64,000 bases of DNA. Source: Bradyrhizobium embrapense (GTDB lineage Bacteria; Pseudomonadota; Alphaproteobacteria; Rhizobiales; Xanthobacteraceae). The position numbers and the translations under genes are program-made. The stretch spans positions 558,001-622,000 of the forward strand of contig NZ_LFIP02000003.1 in the NCBI RefSeq assembly GCF_001189235.2, read 5' to 3'. Below the pieces are notes generated by a model. That model saw only the letters and a list, made by a program, of their open reading frames with translations, did not search any database and had not been told where the DNA came from. Positions 17,307 to 25,522 of this stretch are shown here, in pieces (within the stretch, counting starts at the first letter, position 1; every line of letters starts with the position of its first letter).

Positions 17307-20027
17307 TTAGCCGAATTTCTTGAGCAGTTCCGGAAACAGCCGGTCCGGCTTGAAGGGAACGTCGGTAAAGCGGATGCCGGTCGCGTCGGCGATGGCGTTG
17401 CCGAGCGCGGCGGCGACGGGATTGTAGGGGCTCTCGCTCATCGATTTAGCGCCCATCGGGCCGATGCTGTCGGAGGTGTCGGCGAAATGGACCTCGGTGC
17501 GCGGCACGTCGGCGAAAGAGGGGACGTGATAATCCCGGAATTTCGGATTGATCACGCGGCCTTCGTCGTCGATCAGCAGCTCCTCGTAGAGTGCTGCGCC
17601 GAGCGATTGCGCGACGCCGCCCTCGACCTGGCCGCGGCATTGCATCGGGTTGGCGACCCGGCCGGCGTCCGCGGCCTGTACGCTCTTCAGGATTTTGAGC
17701 GCGCCGGTGCCCTTGTTCACGGCGACGCGAAACCCTTGCACGTTGAAGGCAACCGAACGCGGCGTGCCCGCCGACGTCCCGCTTGCTTGCAGGGTCTGAC
17801 CAGCGGCGCGTGCCGATCGTGCAAGCTCGGCATAGGGCAGTCGATGCTGGCCGCAGACAGCGTGACCGGCTTCCAGGATCCAGCTGCCCGGATCACTCCC
17901 GGTCATCTGGCCTGCCAGCGCCTTCAGTTCGCGCGCCAGGTTTTCTGCGGCCGCTTGCGTGGCGCTGCCGGCCACGAAAATCCCGGCGCTGCCATAAGCG
18001 CCGGTGTCGTGGCCGCCATGAGCGGTGTCGGACTGCCTCAGGCGGATGCGATCGACCGACGTGGCGAGCGCGGTGGCCGCGATCTGGCGGTGGACCGTGC
18101 TGGTGCCGTTGCCGAATTCGGCGGTGCCGACGGTTAGCTCAAAGCGCTCGTCGTCGCAAAGCCTGATGCTGCAATCAGCGACGTGGCCGGCAGGCGGCAC
18201 GGTGTCGATCATGGTCAGTGCGATGCCATTGCCGATCAGCCAGTCGGTGGAGAGCTGCGGGGAGGGGATTTCCTCCGCCATTGCGCGCTCAACCAGATCG
18301 AGACACTGGTCGAGACCATATGAACCATATCTCACATCGTGATATTCGGAGCCAGGCGGCGAGAGCATGGGGTCGCCTGGCTTCACCATATTGCGACGGC
18401 GCATTTCGTAGGGTGAGATGCCGAGCTGCCTGGCTAATTCGTCAATCGCGGCCTCGACGGCGATCAGCGTCTGGGGCAGTCCATAGCCACGGAAGGCGCC
18501 CGCCGGCAACGTGTTGGTATAGCAGGCGATCGCGTCGACCTTCTTGTTGGGACAGTTGTAGACGCTGATGGATTCGCTGACTGCATGGAATAGCACCGGC
18601 CCCGCATGATTGCCGTAGGCGCCGGTGTTCGAGAGCACGTCGAGCTGCAGCGCGGTCAGTCTGCCATCCTTGTCTGCCCCGGCCTTCACGGTGACGCGCA
18701 TCGGATGCCGCGTCGAGGTCGCAACGAACTGCTCCTCGCGCGTGAGTTCGAGCTTGACTGGCCGCCCCGTGCGAAGCGCGGCAAGCACGAGGATGTCCTC
18801 GACCAGCATCTCCTGCTTGCCGCCAAAGCCGCCTCCGACGCGCTCGCAGAACACCCGGACCTTGTCGGGCGGCAACTTGAAAAGGCCGGCCAACGCGCGG
18901 CGGGTGAGGAATGGGACCTGCGTGCTGGAGCGAATGTTGAGAATGCCAGAGGCGTCAAGCCACGCCAGTCCGCCATGGGTCTCCAGTGCCGCATGCTGGA
19001 CGCGCTGGGTGGTGAACGTGCCTTCATAGCTGACGGCCGCCTCTGCCAGTCCGCGCGCGACGTCGCCAAATTCACCATGCGTTTCCGCGACGATGTTGCG
19101 CGCGGCGTTGGCGACGCGGTGCATGCTCGTCTTGTCGCCGTGAATCAGCGGGGCGCCGTCGGCGATCGCCGCGGCCGGATCGAACACGGCGGGGAGTATC
19201 TCGTAGTCGACCTTGAGGCGGCGGCATGCTTCCTCTGCGGCGGCTTCGCTGTCCGCAACCACGGCGGCGACTTTCTGGCCGACAAAGCGAACGATCGTGT
19301 CGAGCACCCTGGTGTCATCTGGATCCATCCAGTCGCGCTCGTGTCGGGCGGTCGAGAACAGGCCGTCAGGCGCATCTTCATGCGTCAGCACCGCGTGGAC
19401 GCCAGCGACCCTCAAGGCGTCCGTCTTGTCGATCCCGATGATTCGTGCGTGGGCGTGAGGAGAACGCAGGAGCTTGATGTGCCGCAAGCCGTCGATCGTC
19501 GTATCGAAGGTGTAGGGCGCGGCACCGCGTACGATGAGGGGACCCGCGGGCGCCGGCAGGCTGCGGCCGAAGGCGGTACCGGTCGTCGCGTCCTCGATAT
19601 TGATCCTGCCGTCGAGCGCATCCTGGATCACACGATAGCCGGTACAGCGGCAGATATTGCCCTTCAGCGCGGCATCCAGGTCCTGCCTTTGCGCCTGGTT
19701 CAGCGAAGCGCAGGTCAGGATCATGCCGGCGGTGCAGAAGCCGCATTGGAATCCTTGCGCATCGAGAAACGCGCGCTGGAGCGGATGCGTTCCGTTCACG
19801 CCGGCGAAGCCCTCGATGGTGGTCACCGCGTGACCGTCGGCGCGGAATGCCGGGATCAGGCAGCTGTGGACCGGGTCGCCGTCGAGCAGCACGGTACAGG
19901 CGCCGCAGTCCCCGGCATCGCAGCCCTTCTTGACGCCGAGATGACCGAGCTCACGCAGGAATGTGCGCAGGCATTGCCCGGGACGCGGCGGATTCGAGAA
20001 CGTCTTGCCGTTGACCTCGAACGTCAT
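17307..20027 (-). CDS. xanthine dehydrogenase, fused 2Fe-2S and molybdopterin subunit
   Basis: A protein of 906 residues. Residues about 1-150 hold both iron-sulfur clusters: the plant-type site in KKGCDAGDCGACTVLLDG and the helical site in QCGFCTAGM and NICRCTGYR. From about residue 165 on is the molybdopterin domain: GGGFGGKQEMLVED, GAFRGYGLPQ and near the C-terminus GAKSMSESPYNPVAAA, where the Glu matches the catalytic base. The FAD subunit is encoded upstream (20024-20878) with a four-base overlap. The small and large subunits are therefore merged, with FAD separate, unlike the enteric three-gene or animal one-chain layouts. It makes urate for the adjacent urate oxidase. A purine-hydroxylase relative with different specificity cannot be excluded. 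Confidence 0.88.
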   Translation of the reverse strand: MTFEVNGKTFSNPPRPGQCLRTFLRELGHLGVKKGCDAGDCGACTVLLDGDPVHSCLIPAFRADGHAVTTIEGFAGVNGTHPLQRAFLDAQGFQCGFCTAGMILTCASLNQAQRQDLDAALKGNICRCTGYRVIQDALDGRINIEDATTGTAFGRSLPAPAGPLIVRGAAPYTFDTTIDGLRHIKLLRSPHAHARIIGIDKTDALRVAGVHAVLTHEDAPDGLFSTARHERDWMDPDDTRVLDTIVRFVGQKVAAVVADSEAAAEEACRRLKVDYEILPAVFDPAAAIADGAPLIHGDKTSMHRVANAARNIVAETHGEFGDVARGLAEAAVSYEGTFTTQRVQHAALETHGGLAWLDASGILNIRSSTQVPFLTRRALAGLFKLPPDKVRVFCERVGGGFGGKQEMLVEDILVLAALRTGRPVKLELTREEQFVATSTRHPMRVTVKAGADKDGRLTALQLDVLSNTGAYGNHAGPVLFHAVSESISVYNCPNKKVDAIACYTNTLPAGAFRGYGLPQTLIAVEAAIDELARQLGISPYEMRRRNMVKPGDPMLSPPGSEYHDVRYGSYGLDQCLDLVERAMAEEIPSPQLSTDWLIGNGIALTMIDTVPPAGHVADCSIRLCDDERFELTVGTAEFGNGTSTVHRQIAATALATSVDRIRLRQSDTAHGGHDTGAYGSAGIFVAGSATQAAAENLARELKALAGQMTGSDPGSWILEAGHAVCGQHRLPYAELARSARAAGQTLQASGTSAGTPRSVAFNVQGFRVAVNKGTGALKILKSVQAADAGRVANPMQCRGQVEGGVAQSLGAALYEELLIDDEGRVINPKFRDYHVPSFADVPRTEVHFADTSDSIGPMGAKSMSESPYNPVAAALGNAIADATGIRFTDVPFKPDRLFPELLKKFG

Positions 20028-20878
20028 GGGCGTGCCTGCAATTCGTCGCGAATCTCTTCGGCAAGCCGCAGCGTCATGTGCTTGCGCCACAGCGGTCTGC
20101 CATGGACGTCGGCGTGGTAAAAGCCGTCCGCAATGCGACGCAGGATCGTGTCGCGCAGTTCGTCGGCACGAGGAATGGCAGCAAACGACATTTGTACGGG
20201 CCGGATCGTCGCGGCGGTGACGGTCAGCGTGAAGGCGCCGTCATGCGCGACAGTGCCGATCAGAACTGCGGCAGAGCGGCCGACCGGCGTCAGCGAAATC
20301 TGGCGGAAGGCCGAACGCCGCTTCAGGGCGGCGATCGGGATATCGATCTGCCGCAGCAGGTCGCCGGGCGCGAGCACGTTTGCATGATCGCCGGTCACGA
20401 AGTCGATGACCGGGATGGTTCGCTCTCCGCCGCGGGCTGCCCAGATCGTGCAAACGCCATCCAGTGCCGAGGTCAGCGAAATCATCGGTCCGGCCGGAAG
20501 CGACATGCAGATGTTGCCGCCGACGGTCGCGGTCTTCCAGATCTTGAACGAGGCGAGAAAGGCACGGCAGCACTGGTTGATCAGCGGTGCGGCCATCCAG
20601 TCCGGCGAGCAGGCCAGGACATCGAGCTGCGCGACCGTGCAGGTCGCCGCAATGGTGAGGTGTGTGTCGCCGATCGTGAGCGCCGGCCAGTTCAGGTCGG
20701 TGAGATCGATCAGGCGGGTGAGATGCACCTGGGGTTCGGAGAACAGCCAGGTGCCGCCCGCGAGCCAGGCATCACCTGCCGTCCAAACGGGCAGTTGCGT
20801 CCGCGACAGCGGATGGACGACCTCGGTAACGGTGTTCAAGTCCATGGATGCGTCAACGCTTTCAACATGAGACATCAT
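20024..20878 (-). CDS. xanthine dehydrogenase FAD-binding subunit
   Basis: A protein of 284 residues of the CO-dehydrogenase medium-subunit family. The FAD-binding loop is AWLAGGTWLFSEP (about residues 36-48) and the second flavin motif is TATVGGNICMSLPAGPM (about 117-133). It overlaps the fused large subunit gene by four bases and is divergent from the 8-oxoguanine-deaminase-like gene. It passes electrons from the iron-sulfur clusters to NAD. Start alternatives at 20875 and 20845 are possible. Confidence 0.88.
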   Translation of the reverse strand: MMSHVESVDASMDLNTVTEVVHPLSRTQLPVWTAGDAWLAGGTWLFSEPQVHLTRLIDLTDLNWPALTIGDTHLTIAATCTVAQLDVLACSPDWMAAPLINQCCRAFLASFKIWKTATVGGNICMSLPAGPMISLTSALDGVCTIWAARGGERTIPVIDFVTGDHANVLAPGDLLRQIDIPIAALKRRSAFRQISLTPVGRSAAVLIGTVAHDGAFTLTVTAATIRPVQMSFAAIPRADELRDTILRRIADGFYHADVHGRPLWRKHMTLRLAEEIRDELQARP

Positions 20879-20889
20879 TGACTAAGAAG

Positions 20890-20933
20890 TCTTGCAAGAG
20901 CAACGCCAAGTGCCGCGGGACCCGGGACGTCCC
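20890..20933. promoter_or_regulatory. divergent promoter region with two short palindromes
   Basis: Only 91 bases separate the FAD-subunit start from the amidohydrolase start. They contain two perfect 10-bp palindromes, TCTTGCAAGA (20890-20899) and GGGACGTCCC (20924-20933). Either could be an operator for a regulator controlling both purine operons. No regulator gene lies next to them. Confidence 0.35.
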
Positions 20934-20969
20934 TGCAGGCGAGCGGCGGGCGGTCGCCGGGAGACGAAA

Positions 20970-22322
20970 ATGACGGATCAAATGCAGCCGATCTGGATCA
21001 AGGATCCCCTCGCGGTTCTGGCTGACGGAGCCGAACGCGGCGTTGTCGTCCAGGGCGGCAAGGTCGTCGAATGCGTGGGGCGCGGGCAGGAGCCGTCGAC
21101 TGCGAATGTCGCGGTCTACGACGCGGGCAACCATGTCGTGCTGCCCGGCCTGATCAACACTCACCATCATTTCTACCAGACGCTGACAAGGGCGTTGCCT
21201 GCTGCGATGGATCGCGAGCTGTTTCCCTGGCTGCAGGCGCTCTATCCGGTGTGGGCGCAACTGACCCCGCAATCGCTCGAGCTCGGCGTCAGCGTCGCGA
21301 TGTCCGAGCTGCTGTTGTCGGGTTGCACCACGACCACCGATCATCACTACGTGTTTCCGGCCGGCCTCGAGGAGGCGATCGATATCGAGGTCGCGGTGGC
21401 GAGGCGGCTGGGTATCCGTGTGCTGCTCACGCGCGGCTCCATGAACCTGTCGCAGCGCGACGGCGGATTGCCGCCGGACAGTGTGGTGCAGGACGAAGAT
21501 GCGATCCTTGCCGACAGCGAGCGGCTGGTGTCGAAGCATCACGAGCGCGGCGAGGAGGCGATGGTGCAGATCGCGCTAGCGCCGTGCTCGCCGTTCTCGG
21601 TAACGACGTCGCTGATGCGCGCGACCGCCGATCTCGCCGGCAAGCTCGACGTCCGGCTACACACGCATCTTGCCGAGACCGAGGACGAGAACAGGTTTTG
21701 CCAGCAGACGTATGGTTGTCGTCCGCTCGATTACCTCGAGCAATGCGGCTGGTTGAATGCCCGGAGCTGGCTGGCCCACGGCATCTTCTTCGACGCTGTG
21801 GAGATGAGGCGGCTGGCTGCGGCCGGAACCAGCGTCAGCCATTGTGCCTGCAGCAACCAGATCCTGGCCTCAGGTTGCTGTCCTGTCTGCGAGATGGAGG
21901 AGGCCGGGGTGGCGATCGGCCTCGGCGTTGACGGCTCGGCGTCGAACGACGGGTCGAACCTGATGCAGGAGGTCCGCGCCGCATTCCTGCTGCAACGCGC
22001 CCGCTACGGCGTCGCGAAGGTCAGCCACAGGGATGCATTGCGATGGGCGACGAAGGGCTCGGCCGCCTGCGTCGGTCGCCTCGAACTCGGCGAGATCGCG
22101 ATCGGCAAGGCGGCTGACCTCGCGCTGTTCAAGCTTGATGAGCTGCGCTTTTCCGGTTCCGGCGACCCGCTCGCCGCGCTCGTGCTCTGCGGTGCGCACC
22201 GTGCCGATCGTGTGATGGTCGGCGGCAGATGGGTCGTGATCGATGGAGCGATTCCCGGGCTCGATGTCGGGGACCTGATCCGCCGCCACAGCGCTGCCGC
22301 GCTTGCGATGCGTGCAGGATAG
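20970..22322 (+). CDS. 8-oxoguanine deaminase-like amidohydrolase
   Basis: A protein of 450 residues in the ATZ/TRZ amidohydrolase group. The metal ligands are NTHHHFYQTLTRA, RLHTHLAETEDE, WLAHGIFFD and LGVDGSASNDGSN. The middle block MNLSQRDGGLPPDSVVQDED is a hallmark of 8-oxoguanine deaminases, which convert 8-oxoguanine to urate. That fits exactly beside xanthine dehydrogenase and urate oxidase, giving a second route to urate that skips xanthine. The start at 20970 has GGGAG at 20959-20963. It is the only gene of its transcript and ends at a strong terminator shared with the convergent ABC operon. Confidence 0.85.
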   Translation: MTDQMQPIWIKDPLAVLADGAERGVVVQGGKVVECVGRGQEPSTANVAVYDAGNHVVLPGLINTHHHFYQTLTRALPAAMDRELFPWLQALYPVWAQLTPQSLELGVSVAMSELLLSGCTTTTDHHYVFPAGLEEAIDIEVAVARRLGIRVLLTRGSMNLSQRDGGLPPDSVVQDEDAILADSERLVSKHHERGEEAMVQIALAPCSPFSVTTSLMRATADLAGKLDVRLHTHLAETEDENRFCQQTYGCRPLDYLEQCGWLNARSWLAHGIFFDAVEMRRLAAAGTSVSHCACSNQILASGCCPVCEMEEAGVAIGLGVDGSASNDGSNLMQEVRAAFLLQRARYGVAKVSHRDALRWATKGSAACVGRLELGEIAIGKAADLALFKLDELRFSGSGDPLAALVLCGAHRADRVMVGGRWVVIDGAIPGLDVGDLIRRHSAAALAMRAG

Positions 22323-22334
22323 AGTCAAGGCAAT

Positions 22335-22358
22335 GGCCCGGGCTATATCGCCCGGGCC
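22335..22358. terminator. bidirectional terminator hairpin
   Basis: A perfect 9-bp GC stem (GGCCCGGGC / GCCCGGGCC) with a six-base loop TATATC, followed by CTGTTTTC on the plus strand, sits between the convergent deaminase gene and the ABC binding-protein gene. Confidence 0.8.
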
Positions 22359-22379
22359 CTGTTTTCGCCGGTCGCAGCC

Positions 22380-23456
22380 TTACTTCCCGGGGATCTTGTC
22401 GTCGATCCCCTTGACGTAGAAGTTCATGCCGAGGATCTGGCCATCCTGGAGATGATCGCCGCCCTTGCATTCGACTTCCTTGCCGTCCTGCGCGACGACG
22501 GGACACTTGAATGGATGCGACTTGCCGGCGGTGATGGCCGCTTGGGTGTCCTCCGCCATCTTCTTCACGTCGTCAGGCATGTTGGTGTAGGGAGCCATCT
22601 CGAACATCTTGGTATCAAGGCCTCCCCAGGTGTCCTCGGACTTCCAGGTGCCGGCGAGTTCAGCCTTGACGCGCTCGATGTAGTAGGGCGCCCAGGTGTC
22701 GAGGATCGAGGTGAGCTGCGCCTTGGGACCAAATTTGATCATTTCGGAGTCCTGGCCGAACGCGAGCTTGCCGCGTTCGCCCGCCACCTGCATTGCTGCC
22801 GGGCTGTCAGTGTGCTGCATGATCATATCGGCGCCCTGGTCGAGCAGTGCTTTGGCCGCGTCAGCTTCCTTGCCCGGATCGAACCAGGAGTTCACCCAGA
22901 TAATCTTGACCTTGATGTTCGGGTTGACCGTCTGGGCGCCCAGCATCGTCGCGTTGATGCCCGACACGACTTCCGGAATCGGGAACGAGCCGATGTAGCC
23001 GAGCACGCCGGCCTTCGACATCTTGGCCGCGATCTGACCCTGAATGTAGCGGCCCTGGTACCACCGCGCCGAATAGGTCGACATGTTCTTGTCGCGCTTG
23101 TATCCGGAGCAATGCTCGAAATGGACGTTGGGATACTTCTTCGCGACCTTCAGCGTCGGATCCATGTAGCCGAACGAGGTGGTGAAGATCAGCTTGTTGC
23201 CGGCGCGCACGAGCTGCTCGATCGCGCGTTCAGCGTCCGGTCCTTCCGGAACGTTCTCGAGGAACGTGGTTTCGATCTTGTCGCCCAGCTCCTTCACAAG
23301 GGCTTGCCGCGCCAGTTCGTGCTGATAGGTCCAGCCGAGGTCGCCGACCGGTCCGAGATAGATAAAGCCGACCTTCAGCTTGTCGGCGGCCCAAGCGCCG
23401 CCGTTGATGCATCCGGCCATGAGAAGCGCTGCGGCCGCGAATAATGCTCTCTTCAT
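22380..23456 (-). CDS. BMP-family ABC transporter substrate-binding protein (nucleoside type)
   Basis: A protein of 358 residues. The signal peptide MKRALFAAAALLMAGCINGG resembles a lipoprotein signal (AGC), followed by the BMP/PnrA fold: VGFIYLGPVGDLGWTYQHE, GFGYMDP-like FTTSFGYMDPTLKVAKKYP and WVNSWFDPGKEADAAKALLD. BMP-type proteins bind purine nucleosides, and the surroundings are all purine genes. The ATG has a GGAG site about six bases upstream. It is the last gene of the importer operon, about 70 bases after the second permease gene. Confidence 0.88.
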   Translation of the reverse strand: MKRALFAAAALLMAGCINGGAWAADKLKVGFIYLGPVGDLGWTYQHELARQALVKELGDKIETTFLENVPEGPDAERAIEQLVRAGNKLIFTTSFGYMDPTLKVAKKYPNVHFEHCSGYKRDKNMSTYSARWYQGRYIQGQIAAKMSKAGVLGYIGSFPIPEVVSGINATMLGAQTVNPNIKVKIIWVNSWFDPGKEADAAKALLDQGADMIMQHTDSPAAMQVAGERGKLAFGQDSEMIKFGPKAQLTSILDTWAPYYIERVKAELAGTWKSEDTWGGLDTKMFEMAPYTNMPDDVKKMAEDTQAAITAGKSHPFKCPVVAQDGKEVECKGGDHLQDGQILGMNFYVKGIDDKIPGK

Positions 23457-23526
23457 CTCAATCTCCAAACGGGGAAACCATAGTCCGGAACGTGGGCGCC
23501 CCATCGCGGCACGTACCGACATCGAG

Positions 23527-24444
23527 TTAGCGGTCCGGCACGAATACGGTTCCGAGCGCAGCGGGCGCCGTCGAGCCGCCGGTGCGTGCGCGAGAGAGCA
23601 GAACCAGGACGATGATGGTCGCGAGATAGGGCAGCGACGACATGAACTGCGACGGAATTCCGATGCCGGCACCTTGCGCGTGCAGCTGAAGAATGGTGAC
23701 GGCGCCAAACAGGTAGGCTCCGACGACCAGCCGGGCCGGCCGCCAGCTGGCGAACACTGTCAGCGCCAGCGCGATCCACCCGCGTCCCGCCGTCATCCCG
23801 GGAATGAAGAAGGGCGTGTAGGCGAGCGGCAGATAGGCTCCGGCAAGCCCGGCGCATGCGCCTCCGAACATGACCGCGTAGAGCCGGATCCGCAGCACCG
23901 GATAACCCAGCGCATGGGCGGAGACGTGGTTGTCGCCGCAGGCGCGCAGGATCAACCCGGCCCGGGTCCGGTACAGGAACCACCAGACGCCGACCACCAG
24001 GGCGATCGAAAGATAGACAAAGGCGTCCTCTCCGAACAGGATTCGTCCCGCGAGCGGAATGTCGGTGAGGCCGGGGATGTAGAGATGCGGCGCAGGCGTG
24101 ATGCGTTCGCCAACGAAGCCGGCGCCGATCAGGCCGGACAATCCGATTCCGAGGATGGTCAGCGCAAGGCCCGTCGCGACCTGATTGACTGCGAGCCCGA
24201 GCGCCATCAGGGCAAAGATCAATGACATCAGGATGCCGGCGACGACCCCGCAGAATGCGCCGAAGATGATCGAACCGGACAGCCAGGCGGCGCCGAAGCC
24301 GCAGGCGGCGCCGACGATCATCATGCCTTCGACGCCGAGGTTGAGCACGCCCGAGCGCTCGGTCACGAGTTCGCCGGTGGCCGCGAGCAACAGCGGCGTG
24401 GAGGCCGCCAGCACCGACAGGATGATCGCCTCAACGAGCTCCAC
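23527..24444 (-). CDS. ABC transporter permease (nucleoside type, second subunit)
   Basis: A protein of 305 residues with eight to ten membrane segments. The opening LVTERSGVLNLGVEGMM is diagnostic of the permeases that pair with BMP binding proteins, and RACGDNHVSAHALGYPVLRIR is the conserved cytoplasmic loop. It overlaps the first permease gene by 14 bases. It forms the membrane channel with that partner and is powered by the double-cassette ATPase. Confidence 0.9.
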   Translation of the reverse strand: MELVEAIILSVLAASTPLLLAATGELVTERSGVLNLGVEGMMIVGAACGFGAAWLSGSIIFGAFCGVVAGILMSLIFALMALGLAVNQVATGLALTILGIGLSGLIGAGFVGERITPAPHLYIPGLTDIPLAGRILFGEDAFVYLSIALVVGVWWFLYRTRAGLILRACGDNHVSAHALGYPVLRIRLYAVMFGGACAGLAGAYLPLAYTPFFIPGMTAGRGWIALALTVFASWRPARLVVGAYLFGAVTILQLHAQGAGIGIPSQFMSSLPYLATIIVLVLLSRARTGGSTAPAALGTVFVPDR

Positions 24445-25522
24445 TTTGCACCTTTGGTGATGTGGAAATGAGCCGAAAGCGGTAGAGGATCAGGGAATCG
24501 CAGGCGAGCACGTAGAACAGCAGGATGCCCTGAAACACCTTGGTGACGTCCAACGGGATTTTCATCGCGATCTGGGCCTGCTCGCCGCCGATAAAGGTCA
24601 ATGCGAGGAAAAGTCCTGCAATTAGTATTCCAATTGGATTCAGTCGGCCGAGGAAGGCGACGATGATCGCGGTAAAGCCGTAGCCTGGCGAAATGCCGGG
24701 CTGCAGGTGGCCGACCGGGCCGGCCACCTCGATGATGCCGGCGAGTCCGGCCAGTGCGCCGGAGATAGCAAAGGTCAGCAGCACCAGCTGGTTGGCGTTG
24801 AACCCGCCGAACCGCGCGGCTCGCGGTGCGGCCCCGACGACGCGGATCTCGAAGCCCTTGATGGTCCTGCCGAGCAGCACCGCGCCGGCGGCCACCACGA
24901 GCAGTGCGACGATCGAGCCGAGATGCAGCCGGCCGCCTTCGATCAGCGTCGGCACGGTCGCCACCGGATCGAACTCGGCCGTGGTCGGGAAGTTGAAGCC
25001 TTGCGGGTCGCGCCACGGTCCGCGCACGAGATAGTCGAGGAGGAGATCGGCGACATAGACCAGCATCAGCGACGTTAGGATTTCGCTGGCACCGAACCGT
25101 ACCTTGCAGATCGCGGGAATTAGCGCGTAGAGCGCGCCCGCGATCGCACCGAGCGCGAGCATCGCCGGCAATACCCAGTGGCCGGCATCGGTGCCCTGGG
25201 TCTTCACCGCGAGCCAGCTTCCGGCGACCGCGCCGATCAGGAACTGGCCCTCGGCGCCGATATTCCAGGCGTTGGCGAGGTAGCACAACGACAGGCCGAT
25301 CGCGATCATGACCAGCGGCGTTGCCTTGACCGCGATTTCCTGCAGGGAGTAGCCGTCGGTGAGAGGATCGATGAAGTAGACGGCGAGCGCGGAAATCGGG
25401 TTCTTGCCGAGTATCGCGAACAGAATGCACAAGGTGACGATGGTCAGCCCGATCGCGATCAGCGGCGAGATCAGCGCGATTATGGTCGAGCGCTCGGCCC
25501 GCTTCTCAAGCACGAGCCGCAT
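24431..25522 (-). CDS. ABC transporter permease (nucleoside type, first subunit)
   Basis: A protein of 363 residues. The segment LCYLANAWNIGAEGQFLIGA and the later KGFEIRVVGAAPRAARFGGFN loop are typical of this permease family. I chose ATG 25522 because GGAGG precedes it with a five-base spacing; an ATG at 25543 has no such site. The start overlaps the ATPase gene by 17 bases, so the three genes are coupled. Confidence 0.9.
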   Translation of the reverse strand: MRLVLEKRAERSTIIALISPLIAIGLTIVTLCILFAILGKNPISALAVYFIDPLTDGYSLQEIAVKATPLVMIAIGLSLCYLANAWNIGAEGQFLIGAVAGSWLAVKTQGTDAGHWVLPAMLALGAIAGALYALIPAICKVRFGASEILTSLMLVYVADLLLDYLVRGPWRDPQGFNFPTTAEFDPVATVPTLIEGGRLHLGSIVALLVVAAGAVLLGRTIKGFEIRVVGAAPRAARFGGFNANQLVLLTFAISGALAGLAGIIEVAGPVGHLQPGISPGYGFTAIIVAFLGRLNPIGILIAGLFLALTFIGGEQAQIAMKIPLDVTKVFQGILLFYVLACDSLILYRFRLISTSPKVQSGAR

